Shown: positions 7,988 to 16,967, counted from the first letter of the stretch. The stretch is 64,000 nt of DNA from Faecalicatena sp. Marseille-Q4148 (GCA_018228665.1 CP073692.1:1376046-1440045); one strand, 5' to 3'. Notes: a model not told the origin generated them from the sequence alone. Translations and numbers: made by a program.

Positions 7988-8476
7988 CTATACTCGCTCA
8001 TATTTAGCAAAAACATATTCCAAATCGAAGTACGTCTGCTCCTCTGTAACTCCTGTCATCTTCCAGTCTTTCATTTCGTCCAGGTTTGGGAAAAATGTAT
8101 CAGCCTCATAGACATGGTCGATCTTCGTTACATAAGCTGTATCACAGTACGGGAGCAACTGACGGTAAACACTTTCCCCACCGATTACATAAATATCTTC
8201 CGATGGATATTTCTTCAGCTCTTCTATCATCTCTTCCAATGTTCCTACAACTACAGCGTCCTTTACTTTGTAATTTTGATCTTTTGTCAGAATGATATTG
8301 GTTCGGTTTTTCAGCGGCTGTCCCCCCGGAAAACTTTCCAGTGTCTTTCTTCCCATCGCAACGACTTTTCCGCTCGTCGTCTCCCGGAAAAACTTCATAT
8401 CTGCCGGTATACTTACGAGAAGCTTATTGGATAAGCCAATCGCCCAGTTTTTATCTACAGCAACAATCAGATTCAT
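7988..8476 (-). CDS. folA: Dihydrofolate reductase
   Basis: 162 residues. It reduces dihydrofolate to tetrahydrofolate with NADPH in the cytoplasm. Visible motifs are NWAIG (9-13), the active-site acid in IPADMKFF (D26), the NADPH-binding GRKTLESFP (about 42-50) and VIGGESVYRQLLP (about 97-109). It is the last gene of folT-thyA-folA, starting 12 bp after thyA, which fits: ThyA oxidises methylene-THF to DHF and FolA restores THF. The whole operon lies behind the THF riboswitch at 9998-10098. Confidence 0.95.
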   Translation of the reverse strand: MNLIVAVDKNWAIGLSNKLLVSIPADMKFFRETTSGKVVAMGRKTLESFPGGQPLKNRTNIILTKDQNYKVKDAVVVGTLEEMIEELKKYPSEDIYVIGGESVYRQLLPYCDTAYVTKIDHVYEADTFFPNLDEMKDWKMTGVTEEQTYFDLEYVFAKYERV

Positions 8477-8488
8477 GTCTTTCTCCTC

Positions 8489-9337
8489 CTAAACTGCAAT
8501 TGGAATATTTTTAATCTGCGGTCCGGCCACATACTCATCCAGGCGTACATCGTCTTTCGTAAACTGATAAAAATCTTTTATCTCCGGATTCAGCCAGAAC
8601 TTCGGTGCAGGATGCGTCTCTCTTGTAATCAATTCCTCCACAAGCGGGATATGGCGGTCATAAATATGTGCATCTGCAATCACATGCACAAACTCACCCA
8701 CATTCATATCGCAAACCTGCGCCAGCATATGTACAAGAACAGCATATTGACAAACATTCCAGTTATTAGCTGCCAGTACATCCTGAGAACGCTGGTTTAA
8801 AATTGCATTTAATATCAGACGATCGCTTCCTGCCTTCTTCGTCACATTAAATGTCATACTGTATGCACATGGATACAGATTCATCTCATGCAGATCCTGG
8901 TGTACATATATATTCGTCATAATTCGTCGGCTGTACGGATGATTCTTCAGATCATAGATCACCCGGTCAACCTGATCCATCATTCCTTCACGATACTGAT
9001 GCTTTACCCCAAGCTGATATCCGTATGCCTTACCGATAGAACCATCTTCGTCTGCCCAACTGTCCCAGATACGCGGTCCCAGATCATGAATATTATTCGA
9101 TTTCTTCTGCCAGATCCATAAAAGCTCATCCGTACAGCTCTTAATCCCGGTTTTGCGAAGTGTCAGCGCCGGAAATTCTTTCGACAGATCATAGCGGTTC
9201 ACAACTCCAAATTGCTTTACCGTATACGCCGGCGTTCCGTCTTCCCAATGCGGGCGCACTTTTTCTCCTTCTGTACTGCACCCGTGATCGATAATATCAC
9301 GGCACATTTTAATAAACACCTGATCTGCATAACTCAT
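8489..9337 (-). CDS. thyA: Thymidylate synthase
   Basis: 282 residues. It methylates dUMP to dTMP using methylene-tetrahydrofolate. The catalytic Cys is C157 in NLYPCAYS; the dUMP-phosphate Arg motif is PYSRRIM (about 134-140), and NQRSQDVLAANNWN (about 181-194) and HIYDRHIP are the other signatures. The YPCAY and DVLAANNW forms place it with the B. subtilis/phage-like ThyA group rather than the E. coli group (LPPCH, DVFLGLPFN). GAGGAGGAAG precedes the ATG. It is the middle gene of the folate operon. Confidence 0.95.
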   Translation of the reverse strand: MSYADQVFIKMCRDIIDHGCSTEGEKVRPHWEDGTPAYTVKQFGVVNRYDLSKEFPALTLRKTGIKSCTDELLWIWQKKSNNIHDLGPRIWDSWADEDGSIGKAYGYQLGVKHQYREGMMDQVDRVIYDLKNHPYSRRIMTNIYVHQDLHEMNLYPCAYSMTFNVTKKAGSDRLILNAILNQRSQDVLAANNWNVCQYAVLVHMLAQVCDMNVGEFVHVIADAHIYDRHIPLVEELITRETHPAPKFWLNPEIKDFYQFTKDDVRLDEYVAGPQIKNIPIAV

Positions 9338-9358
9338 GTCTCTTCCTCCTCATTTCTC

Positions 9359-9913
9359 CTATCTGGAATGAACCAGCGCAAATACTTTTGCTTTAGACAG
9401 CATCTGCAAAACTACATATAGAAGCAGTGCATCTACCGGCACAGATACGAGTTGTTTTACCGCTCTTGCCGGAAGCAATACAAAAAATGCTTTTCCATAC
9501 ATGACGGACAGCCACAGCGTTCCAAGCAGCAGATTAACGAGCACCGCTACAAGAATCTTCGCTGCAAAAATCCGTTTCAAATTGATCGGGCGATGATAGA
9601 GCATGATTCCGTAGATCACCGGTCCGAGAATCGCATTCAACGTCCACCCAAAGAAAAATGCTCCGGTCGGCTTCATAATATATTTAAGGATGTCTCCAAC
9701 GCCTCCCATGAGCCCGCCTACGACAGGTCCAAACATAAATGCAGCCAGTTCATTGGCCAATCCTGAAAAGCCGATTCTCAGAAAATCTGTTACCTGAACA
9801 GAAAAATAACCGAGAATTACCCCGACCGCAATCAGCATTGCCGTAATCGCAATACAATTCACATGCTTTAGTTCACACCAGGAGTTTACAAACTGTTCTT
9901 TTAATTTTCTCAT
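9359..9913 (-). CDS. folT: Folate ECF transporter S component
   Basis: 184 residues from the ATG at 9913, chosen because AAAGGAGG lies 8 nt upstream; a start further out at 9952 would lie before this site. It is a hydrophobic protein with about six helices and typical S-component features: an early ITAMLIAVGVILGYFSV helix, FGPVVGGLMGGVGDILKYIMKPTGAFFFGWTLNAILGP, and a short cytosolic C-terminus. It captures folate and works with a shared EcfA/A'/T energising module encoded elsewhere. The THF riboswitch just upstream makes folate the likely substrate rather than another vitamin. Confidence 0.9.
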   Translation of the reverse strand: MRKLKEQFVNSWCELKHVNCIAITAMLIAVGVILGYFSVQVTDFLRIGFSGLANELAAFMFGPVVGGLMGGVGDILKYIMKPTGAFFFGWTLNAILGPVIYGIMLYHRPINLKRIFAAKILVAVLVNLLLGTLWLSVMYGKAFFVLLPARAVKQLVSVPVDALLLYVVLQMLSKAKVFALVHSR

Positions 9914-9997
9914 AAAAAATACCTCCTTTGCAGTAGTCCGAAAGCTACGCATAGCAGGTATACCTTCCCGGGAACTTCAGGCTCCCTCTCTATGTGT

Positions 9998-10098
9998 AGC
10001 AGCGGGATGCGAAATGTGCACCGCAAGTATAAATACTTTTCGTTCAGCCGGCAACTCCCCGTCCGTCTGACACTTAACGCGCTCATCTCTACTCTGCT
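9998..10098 (-). promoter_or_regulatory. Tetrahydrofolate (THF) riboswitch controlling folT-thyA-folA
   Basis: Read on the minus strand, the leader has the THF-riboswitch order of conserved boxes: AGCAGAGTAGA, GCGCGTTAAGTGT, GACGGGGAGTTGCCG, GAACGAAAAG, then GCGGTGCAC and CGCATCCCGCTGCT. The first and last boxes pair as P1 (AGCAG with CTGCT). It lies 84 nt before the folT start. No U-run terminator follows; the linker can form hairpins near the AAAGGAGG site, so control is probably at translation initiation. RNA class: RF01831-type, from memory of the consensus. Confidence 0.9.
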
Positions 10099-10110
10099 CT
10101 TGCTTAATTG

Positions 10111-10138
10111 TCTATACAGGCAACAGTTACCTGTACAA
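10111..10138 (-). promoter_or_regulatory. folT promoter with a 19-bp dyad between -35 and -10
   Basis: On the minus strand TTGTAC (10133-10138), 16 bp, TATAGA (10111-10116). The spacer region 10116-10134 is a near-perfect palindrome, ACAGG-x-AAC-x-GTT-x-CCTGT, with one mismatched pair. Its place would suit a repressor site acting in addition to the riboswitch. Confidence 0.55.
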
Positions 10139-10159
10139 CCACAAGTGTAACACAATTTT

Positions 10160-10183
10160 GGCAGGATAGCAACCTGCCTTTTT
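10160..10183 (+). terminator. Terminator-like hairpin facing the tRNA genes
   Basis: GGCAGG (10160-10165) pairs with CCTGCC (10173-10178) and is followed by TTTTT on the plus strand. No plus-strand gene precedes it; it may stop antisense transcription into the tRNA-Gly genes. On the minus strand the same hairpin lacks a T-run. Confidence 0.5.
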
Positions 10184-10205
10184 CCTAAAAATGGGTACAA
10201 AAAAA

Positions 10206-10276
10206 GCACGAGACGGGATTCGAACCCGCGACCCTCGCCTTGGCAAGGCGATACTCCACCACTGAGCCACTCGTGC
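10206..10276 (-). tRNA. tRNA-Gly (anticodon GCC), copy 1
   Basis: 71-nt cloverleaf on the minus strand: acceptor GCACGAG pairs with CTCGTGC, anticodon loop TTGCCAA (GCC), T-arm GCGGGTTCGAATCCCGT. CCA is not encoded. A run of six T follows directly and probably ends transcription. Identical in sequence to copy 2. Confidence 0.97.
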
Positions 10277-10344
10277 ATATCTTATTGATTCTACTATGAA
10301 ATTTAAAATTGCTGAAAGAGGAAATCTGCTTCCTTTTCAGGAAA

Positions 10345-10415
10345 GCACGAGACGGGATTCGAACCCGCGACCCTCGCCTTGGCAAGGCGATACTCCACCA
10401 CTGAGCCACTCGTGC
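10345..10415 (-). tRNA. tRNA-Gly (anticodon GCC), copy 2
   Basis: Identical 71-nt tRNA upstream of copy 1, separated by 68 nt and presumably on the same precursor, driven by the promoter at 10453-10481. Confidence 0.97.
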
Positions 10416-10452
10416 ATCTTTTGTTTTGTTCAGCACCGCTTGAACAATTGAT

Positions 10453-10481
10453 ATTATATTACAGGCAACCACAGATGTCAA
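10453..10481 (-). promoter_or_regulatory. Sigma-A promoter of the tRNA-Gly pair
   Basis: On the minus strand TTGACA (10476-10481), 17 bp, TATAAT (10453-10458), exact consensus; expected for strongly expressed tRNA genes. Confidence 0.85.
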
Positions 10482-10533
10482 CACTTTTTTTAACTTTTTT
10501 TATTTTTTTGTGATTGCCTGCACAACCATATCT

Positions 10534-11175
10534 TTAGAATCCCAATTCTTCTCCTACGAGAATGACTTTAATTCTTCCCTCATGTCTTGACCGTCTTGTC
10601 ACAACAATCTCACAACACATGCAGCCCGGAGACTGGCAGTCACCGCACATTCCTGTCATTTCACAAGGTGTATTCGGATGAAGTCTTGCTGCATTGGCAG
10701 GACTGGATACATTGCGGATTCGTGGAACTGCACTTTCAATATCCGGCACAATCTTATTCACACCTGCAATTACAATTACATATTTCGGTCCATGGATCAG
10801 ACATGCTACCCGATTGCCGTTGCCGTCAATATTGACAAGCTCTCCGTCCAATGTAATTGCATTTGTACTCATAAAGAAATAATCTGCTCCAACAGACTTC
10901 TGATAAAATGCTCTCTGCTCTTCCGGTGTCTTCGCTGTTGACCGGTCAAGCACATCATAGTCTCCATTTTTCAAAAGGTCCATCACACCGCTCTCAGAAA
11001 GCGTCACAGAGCCTCCCCAAGTCACAGAAGCTCCTTTTTCCACCAGTTCCTTTACTTTCTCTACCGCCTCTTCTTTTGTTGCACAGTAGAAGCCTTCCAT
11101 ATTACGTTTTGCAAGTCCTTTGATAATTCCTTCTGCCTGCTTTACATATGCGATTTTTTTAGCTTCATTCATCAT
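10534..11175 (-). CDS. LUD-domain protein (LutC/DUF1121-like), Cys-rich tail
   Basis: 213 residues. The fold signature of the LUD/YkgG family is visible: VTWGGSVTLSESGVMDLL (about 51-68), SVGADYFFMSTNAITLDGELVNIDGNGNRV (about 94-123), GPKYVIVIAGVNKIV (about 129-143). The tail has six Cys (171, 177, 180, 185, 187, 188) that could hold a metal or Fe-S centre. LUD proteins are linked to lactate utilisation, but there are no lutA or lutB genes nearby, so the substrate is unknown. AGGAGGTG precedes the ATG at 11175. It stands 19 bp downstream of hisS and may be co-transcribed with it. Confidence 0.85.
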   Translation of the reverse strand: MMNEAKKIAYVKQAEGIIKGLAKRNMEGFYCATKEEAVEKVKELVEKGASVTWGGSVTLSESGVMDLLKNGDYDVLDRSTAKTPEEQRAFYQKSVGADYFFMSTNAITLDGELVNIDGNGNRVACLIHGPKYVIVIAGVNKIVPDIESAVPRIRNVSSPANAARLHPNTPCEMTGMCGDCQSPGCMCCEIVVTRRSRHEGRIKVILVGEELGF

Positions 11176-11194
11176 ACTGCACCTCCTGTAAAAA

Positions 11195-12445
11195 TTAGTT
11201 TTTAAAACATTCTACAATGTTTGTATAACCCATTTCCGCCAGCTGTTCTTTCTGGAATTTTTTATTTTTCTTCATATTCAGGACTGTGACCTGCTTACCA
11301 GCGGCACGCTCATCACATGCTGTCTTCATAATGTTGATAAATTCACTCTGCGGAAGCCCTTTCTCTAACAGGTAAGCTTTCTTTTCTTCCTGATGCGGTA
11401 CTTCGTATCCTCGTTCAAGAAGCAGCATGACAATTCTCTCAAATCCAATGGAAAATCCACATGCCGGCGTATTCTGTCCGGTAAATTTGCCGATCATCTC
11501 ATCGTATCGTCCGCCGCCGCCAACAGAACCCCCGAATTCATCCATCGCAATCTCAAAAATCGTACCTGTATAGTAAGACATCCCACGCACAAGCGTTGGA
11601 TCAAATTTGATCGCAAAATCTGCTGATTTTACTTCCAATACACTTGTAATAATCTTCTCCAGACTGTCTGCCACTTCTGCGTCCAGATATCCTTCCAGCT
11701 TCTCTTTACAGAAACGAACGCCTTCCACATCTGTCGTAATCAGCTCAAACAACTCCAGATATTTATCGATGGATTCCTTCGCATACCCGGAAGCTTCCAG
11801 CTCTGATGCCACTCCCTCCAGTCCGATCTTATCCATCTTGTCTAAAATGATAAATACATTATCATAATCTGCTTCTGCAAATCCGCTGTAAGCTGCCATT
11901 GCTTTTAACATTCTTCTGTCATTAATCCGGATCGTAAAGTTTTTAAAATCAAGCTTTCCAAGCAATGTTGTCGTAGCAAGGATAAGTTCGATCTCTGCAA
12001 TATTTCCAGCCTCGCCGAGGATGTCAATATCGCATTGCATAAACTGGCGGAAACGTCCTCTCTGAGGTCTGTCTGCACGCCATACATTTCCCATCTGAAG
12101 TGCCTTAAACGGAGAAGGCAGCTCATTGGCATTGTTGGAATAATATCTGGAAAGCGGAAGTGTCAGATCATAACGAAGTCCTCCGTCTACAAGATCTGCC
12201 TCTGTCTTGGCTTCCGCAAGTTTCAATTTCTCGCCGCGTTTCAAAATCTTGAAAATCAGTTTTTCATTTTCTCCACCCTGTTTACTGAGCAGGTTATCAA
12301 TATGTTCTACACAAGGAGTTTCCATTGAAGAGAAGCCGAAACTTTTGTAAGTTTCTTTGATCATATGAATGACATAGTCTCTGATCTCCATTTCTCTCGG
12401 AAGCATGTCCTTCATACCAGTTACCGGTTTTTTCTTTAATGCCAT
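11195..12445 (-). CDS. hisS: Histidyl-tRNA synthetase
   Basis: 416 residues, a class II aminoacyl-tRNA synthetase charging tRNA-His. Motif 2 region QMGNVWRADRPQRGRFRQFMQCDIDILG (about 115-142), the His-specific motifs LVRGMSYYTGTIFEI and GGGGRYDEMIGKF, and the C-terminal anticodon-binding domain are all present. The gene overlaps the end of hemZ by 10 bp, so translation is coupled. There is no T-box, consistent with its position inside an operon. Confidence 0.95.
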   Translation of the reverse strand: MALKKKPVTGMKDMLPREMEIRDYVIHMIKETYKSFGFSSMETPCVEHIDNLLSKQGGENEKLIFKILKRGEKLKLAEAKTEADLVDGGLRYDLTLPLSRYYSNNANELPSPFKALQMGNVWRADRPQRGRFRQFMQCDIDILGEAGNIAEIELILATTTLLGKLDFKNFTIRINDRRMLKAMAAYSGFAEADYDNVFIILDKMDKIGLEGVASELEASGYAKESIDKYLELFELITTDVEGVRFCKEKLEGYLDAEVADSLEKIITSVLEVKSADFAIKFDPTLVRGMSYYTGTIFEIAMDEFGGSVGGGGRYDEMIGKFTGQNTPACGFSIGFERIVMLLLERGYEVPHQEEKKAYLLEKGLPQSEFINIMKTACDERAAGKQVTVLNMKKNKKFQKEQLAEMGYTNIVECFKN

Positions 12446-13872
12446 AATAATTCTCCTTTTCTGTCTATCATTTCGTCTATTCGTGCAATGTATTCTTTCA
12501 GATCTTTTACATTCTCTGCACGTTCAATCCGACATCCGTTCCCGGAAGCTTCCGGCCACACCGCCTTTGTGCTGGCGCCCGCCCCGCAGGCAACGATTGT
12601 CTGTTTCTCTTCCATAATAAGTATATTGTATATTCCCGCTTTGTCAACCTTCGCATAGCCAACATTTTCAAAATTTCCTGCGATATTTTTCTGACGGTAC
12701 AGATAATAAGGCGTCATCCCCATCTTCTCTGCATATTCATAAGACAATTCAATCATGCCGGACAGATCCTTCGCCATCTTTTCCTCTTCTTCAGCTGTTC
12801 TCCGGAATTCTTCCATCTGACGAAGTTTTGACGCCCGCTTTACCGCAAGAGAATGTACGGTAAGATTGTCCGGATCCAGACGACAGATTGCCTTTAATGT
12901 ATCTTCCATATCCTCCGGTGTCTCTCCCGGAAGTCCTGCGATCAGATCCATATTAATATTATCAAATCCCAGTTCCCGCGCCATCCGGTATACCTGTATG
13001 ATATCGTCTACCGTATGTCGTCTCCCGATCAGATCCAGTGTCTTCTGCTGCATCGTCTGAGGATTAATTGAAATACGGGAAATCCGATGTTTTCGAAGCA
13101 CTTCCAGTTTCTCCCTCGTAATACTGTCCGGACGACCTGCCTCCACGGTAAATTCCAGCAAAAACTCATAGGAAAAGGTCGCTTCCAAATGGCTCAGCAG
13201 GCGGTCGAGCTGCTCTGCACTCAATGTTGTCGGAGTCCCTCCGCCAATGTAGATTGTATTTAATTTCTTTCCCTGCATATGCAATCCTACCGCGGAGATT
13301 TCTTTAAACAATGCTGTCAGATACTCTTCCACATAATTCTTCCAGGAAGCAAGCGGATAGGAAGTAAATGAACAGTAAATGCATGTTGTAGGGCAAAAAG
13401 GAATCCCCACATACAAGCTGTATCCATTCTCATAATCCAGCTTTTCCAGAAGCATTTTCTCGCGCTTTGCAATTTCCAAACCCAGTCGCGCCTTCTCCTC
13501 AGTCATTAGGTAATGCGTCTGCATCTCCTCTAAGATTTCTTTTTCTTTTCGTCCTTCTTCCAGGGCTCCCATCATAATCTTCGTCGGACGAATTCCGGTA
13601 AGGATTCCCCAGGCAAGTCCTTTTCCTGTCAGTTTCTCATATGTTTCGTAAACAAATTTATTTACAAAATACTTCTTTTCCTTTCGTTCCGGGATGTTTT
13701 CCACACTTGCATGGGAAATTTCCAAAAGTTTTTCTCCATTTCTCTCTGCTTTTATCAACAGCTCCGCTTCCGGACAGATTTCCTGCACAATTTCTTCGCC
13801 CGGAAAAAATGCTTTTGTCAAATGATATACATCATACGGATATATTTCATTCTGAAAAATTAATTTGATCAT
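12436..13872 (-). CDS. hemZ: Coproporphyrinogen dehydrogenase HemZ (radical SAM)
   Basis: 478 residues. The radical-SAM cluster motif is FCPTTCIYCSF (CxxxCxYC, about residues 167-176) and the SAM-binding IYIGGGTPTTLS follows. HemN/HemZ proteins in Clostridia carry an extra N-terminal domain (about 1-150), as here. Annotated HemZ is an oxygen-independent coproporphyrinogen III dehydrogenase, but no other haem genes are present in the window, and many HemN-like proteins instead handle haem or methylate, so the reaction is uncertain. It is upstream of, and overlaps, hisS. Confidence 0.85.
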   Translation of the reverse strand: MIKLIFQNEIYPYDVYHLTKAFFPGEEIVQEICPEAELLIKAERNGEKLLEISHASVENIPERKEKKYFVNKFVYETYEKLTGKGLAWGILTGIRPTKIMMGALEEGRKEKEILEEMQTHYLMTEEKARLGLEIAKREKMLLEKLDYENGYSLYVGIPFCPTTCIYCSFTSYPLASWKNYVEEYLTALFKEISAVGLHMQGKKLNTIYIGGGTPTTLSAEQLDRLLSHLEATFSYEFLLEFTVEAGRPDSITREKLEVLRKHRISRISINPQTMQQKTLDLIGRRHTVDDIIQVYRMARELGFDNINMDLIAGLPGETPEDMEDTLKAICRLDPDNLTVHSLAVKRASKLRQMEEFRRTAEEEEKMAKDLSGMIELSYEYAEKMGMTPYYLYRQKNIAGNFENVGYAKVDKAGIYNILIMEEKQTIVACGAGASTKAVWPEASGNGCRIERAENVKDLKEYIARIDEMIDRKGELLWH

Positions 13873-13907
13873 GGTTTCCTCCTGTTATTTGCCGGAAACA
13901 AAATTTG

Positions 13908-13937
13908 GAGGATGCCTCGTCTTGCCGAAGCATCCTC
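13908..13937 (-). terminator. Hairpin between the MBL hydrolase and hemZ genes
   Basis: GAGGATGC (13908-13915) pairs with GCATCCTC (13930-13937) across a 14-nt loop. Only a weak T-rich stretch (AAATTTTG) follows on the minus strand, so it may be a partial terminator or an mRNA-processing hairpin. Confidence 0.45.
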
Positions 13938-13952
13938 TGTCTGCTCATATTG

Positions 13953-14576
13953 CTATACAATATATGGATTTTGTTTCTTCTCATCTCCAATGGTCGTTGC
14001 TCCCATATGCCCCGGAAATACCTTCACTTCTTCCGGAAGTACAAGAAGCCGTTCTTTGATGGAACGGATCAATGTACTTTCGCTTCCTGTTGGAAGATCA
14101 CTTCTTCCAACCGATGCCTGAAACAGTGTGTCTCCGCTGAAAAGCATATTCTCCTGTTCCATATAGTAACAGCAGCCATCCGCCGTATGTCCCGGTGTGT
14201 AGATTACACGGAAACGAAATCCGGCAAGTGCTAATACCTGTCCATCCCGTACTGTTTCAAGATGATCGAGTGTCAGTCCATTCGTATAAGTTGCCGACAG
14301 GTTCTTTTTCGGATCATCCACGATGCACTCCTCAGAATCATAAATATATACCGGCATCTCATAGTCCTCACGCAGCCCCGGAACTCCCATCATATGGTCA
14401 AAATGTCCATGTGTCAGAAGAACCGCCACCGGCTTTAATGCTTCCTGCTCCAGATACGCTTTCATCTTCTTATTATATCCGCCCGGATCTACGATCACAG
14501 TCTCTTTTGTCTCTTCATTTATCACAAAGTAACAATTCGTTCCCAAAATTCCTGCTGAAAAAATCTCTATTTTCAT
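13953..14576 (-). CDS. MBL-fold metallo-hydrolase (GloB/YcbL-like)
   Basis: 207 residues. Metal motif HGHFDH (H56, H58, D60, H61), then GHTADG (about 128-133), SGDTLFQASVGRSDLP (about 146) and FPGHMGATTIGDEKKQNP near the end: the full zinc/iron site of the glyoxalase-II-like subgroup YcbL. Likely a cytosolic thioester or related hydrolase; the natural substrate is not known for this group. It follows relA by 9 bp on the same strand, an arrangement common in Clostridia. Confidence 0.9.
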   Translation of the reverse strand: MKIEIFSAGILGTNCYFVINEETKETVIVDPGGYNKKMKAYLEQEALKPVAVLLTHGHFDHMMGVPGLREDYEMPVYIYDSEECIVDDPKKNLSATYTNGLTLDHLETVRDGQVLALAGFRFRVIYTPGHTADGCCYYMEQENMLFSGDTLFQASVGRSDLPTGSESTLIRSIKERLLVLPEEVKVFPGHMGATTIGDEKKQNPYIV

Positions 14577-14585
14577 AATTTGCTC

Positions 14586-16892
14586 TTACCCCGCTGTACG
14601 TTCTATATCCATAATCTCCGGAAGCTGTCTTAGCTTCTCTGTCACTCTCGTCAGTTCTTCCCTGCCATGCACGACAAAGCCCATCTCAATTGTTCCGATG
14701 CCCTGTTTGTTCGTTCGAACATTCATCGTCTTCACATCAATCTTCATCTCTGTAAAGACTTTGGAAATCTCCATTAAGACACCCGGCTTATCTGCTGCAT
14801 ACATCTTGACCTGAGCCAGATACGTTCCCTCACCGCCGGCGCTGCCTTCATTCTCCCATTCAGCATCGATCAGTCTTGCCCGTTCAGCTTCTGTCAGATG
14901 CAGCACATTCACACAGTCTGTCCGGTGAATCGTAAGTCCGCGTCCGCGTGTAACGAAACCAACAATCTCATCTCCGGGTACCGGATTGCAGCATCTTGAA
15001 AAACGTACTGCAATATCGTCAATTCCTTTCACAACAATTCCGCTCTTGGACTTCGTGACATGTACTTTGTTCTTAGCCGCCTCCGAAACACGTTCAAGAA
15101 TCGTCTCATCTGTGATAGCTTCTTTATGGTCCTTCGTATACTCTTCTACAAGCCGATTTACAACCTGACCTTCTTTCAAGCCGCCATGACCAATTGCCGC
15201 CAATACGGAATCCCAGTCACGAAAACCGTATTTCTGCTGCACAACCTGTTCATATTTCTGTTTCAAAAGATCTGAAAGCGTAATTCCTTTGGACTTACAG
15301 TATGCATAAAGCATCTCCTTGCCTCTGGTAACATTCTCTTCTTTGAATTCTTTCTTAAACCACTGATTGATCTTGTTCTTCGCCTGTGTACTTCGGACGA
15401 TATTCAGCCAGTCACGGCTTGGACCTTTGGAGTTCTGAGATGTCAGGATCTCAATGCGGTCACCGTTCTGGAGCTTATATTCAATCGGAACTAATTTCCC
15501 GTTCACTCTGGCACCGACCATCTTATTACCGACAGCGCTGTGAATACTATAGGCGAAATCAATCGGTGTGGAACCATTCGGAAGGTGCTTCACATCTCCA
15601 TTCGGTGTAAAGCAGTATACCTCTTCTGTAAACAGATTCAGATCTCCCTTGAGCAGACTCAAAAATTCTCTGTTATCTGTATTCTGCTGCCACTCAAGAA
15701 TCTGTCTAAGCCAGCTTAATTTCTCTTCTTCCTGTACCCGGATGTTCTTCTTCCCGTCATTAGATTCTTTATATTTCCAGTGAGCCGCGATTCCGTATTC
15801 TGCCGTCTTATGCATCTCTTCTGTCCGGATCTGAATCTCAAACGGCTGTCCGACAGAACTCATAAGCGTCGTATGGAGCGACTGATACATGTTCGCCTTC
15901 GGCATTGCAATATAATCTTTAAATCTGCCCGGGACCGGTGTATACATCTCATGGATCACACCAAGAGCTGCATAGCAGTCCTTTACGGAATCTACAATAA
16001 TACGCACAGCAAATAAATCATAAATCTGATCTACTGTCTTATCCTGATTGACCATCTTTCGGTAAATGCTGAAGAAATGCTTTACTCTTCCCTTCACATC
16101 TGCCCGAATCCCTGCGTTGGCCATATGATTGGAAACTTCATCCACAATCTGACCTACAAATTCTTCCCGCTCCGTCTTTCTTGCATTAATCTGTCTGACA
16201 AGATCAAAATATACTTCCGGTTCTGAATATCTGAGCGCCAGATCATCAAGTTCTGTCTTAATCTTGGAAATACCAAGCCGCTGTGCCAACGGTGCATAGA
16301 TGTCCATTGTTTCCTGTGCCTTCTCCTTCTGTTTCGCCGGCGGCCAGAATTGCGCTGTTCTCATATTATGAAGACGGTCTGCAAGCTTGATCAAAATAAC
16401 ACGGATATCTTTCGACATGGCAAGAAACATCTTACGCAGCGTCTCTGCCTGCATCTCAAGCTTATCTTTATCCTTTGAGTATGACAGCTGACCGATCTTC
16501 GTAACACCTTCTACAAGAAGCGCAACTTCCTCTCCAAACTGTGCTGCAATCTCTTCCGATGTCATTACTGTATCTTCTACAACATCATGCAGAATTCCTG
16601 CAACAATCGTCTCTTTATCCAATTCCAGATTGGCAAGAATAATTCCTACCCAGAGCGGATGAATGATATATGCTTCCCCTGACTTTCGAAACTGTCCTTC
16701 GTGGGCATCCTTTGCAAGCTGATAGGCTTTCTGTACGATTGTGAGGTCTGCTGACGGATGGTATTTCCGGATCCTTTTGATCAGAACATCATAAAGTTCA
16801 TCCGGATCCTGATAATCTTTCGGGTCTTTGACTGCGTGTCCATCTACAATCTTTAATGCCGGATTCTCAATCTTCTTGCTTTCTTCTTCCAT
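14586..16892 (-). CDS. relA: Bifunctional (p)ppGpp synthetase/hydrolase
   Basis: 768 residues from the ATG at 16892, which has GGGAGGGAAG just upstream; an in-frame start at 16967 lacks such a site and overlaps the promoter. Order: HD hydrolase (HPLWVGIIL, HDVVEDT, about 60-200), RelA/SpoT synthetase (about 240-370, with AMPKANMYQSLHTT), TGS (about 405-465, CFTPNGDVKHLPNGSTPIDFAYSIHS), zinc-finger/helical region with RFSRCCNPVPGD, and a C-terminal ACT domain (about 690-768). Both catalytic domains look intact, as in Rel of Gram-positives. It controls the stringent response. Confidence 0.95.
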   Translation of the reverse strand: MEEESKKIENPALKIVDGHAVKDPKDYQDPDELYDVLIKRIRKYHPSADLTIVQKAYQLAKDAHEGQFRKSGEAYIIHPLWVGIILANLELDKETIVAGILHDVVEDTVMTSEEIAAQFGEEVALLVEGVTKIGQLSYSKDKDKLEMQAETLRKMFLAMSKDIRVILIKLADRLHNMRTAQFWPPAKQKEKAQETMDIYAPLAQRLGISKIKTELDDLALRYSEPEVYFDLVRQINARKTEREEFVGQIVDEVSNHMANAGIRADVKGRVKHFFSIYRKMVNQDKTVDQIYDLFAVRIIVDSVKDCYAALGVIHEMYTPVPGRFKDYIAMPKANMYQSLHTTLMSSVGQPFEIQIRTEEMHKTAEYGIAAHWKYKESNDGKKNIRVQEEEKLSWLRQILEWQQNTDNREFLSLLKGDLNLFTEEVYCFTPNGDVKHLPNGSTPIDFAYSIHSAVGNKMVGARVNGKLVPIEYKLQNGDRIEILTSQNSKGPSRDWLNIVRSTQAKNKINQWFKKEFKEENVTRGKEMLYAYCKSKGITLSDLLKQKYEQVVQQKYGFRDWDSVLAAIGHGGLKEGQVVNRLVEEYTKDHKEAITDETILERVSEAAKNKVHVTKSKSGIVVKGIDDIAVRFSRCCNPVPGDEIVGFVTRGRGLTIHRTDCVNVLHLTEAERARLIDAEWENEGSAGGEGTYLAQVKMYAADKPGVLMEISKVFTEMKIDVKTMNVRTNKQGIGTIEMGFVVHGREELTRVTEKLRQLPEIMDIERTAG

Positions 16893-16938
16893 CTCTCTTC
16901 CCTCCCATTCCTTCGTACAAATAAAAAACGTGTATTTT

Positions 16939-16967
16939 ATTATACCACTCTTCCCTGCAATATTCAA
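16939..16967 (-). promoter_or_regulatory. Sigma-A promoter of relA
   Basis: On the minus strand TTGAAT (16962-16967), 17 bp, TATAAT (16939-16944), in the gap between recJ and relA. Confidence 0.75.

Noticed and set aside
9910..10278. 122-residue minus-strand ORF beginning in a tRNA gene
   Set aside because: It spans tRNA-Gly and the THF riboswitch; these RNA features explain the sequence better.
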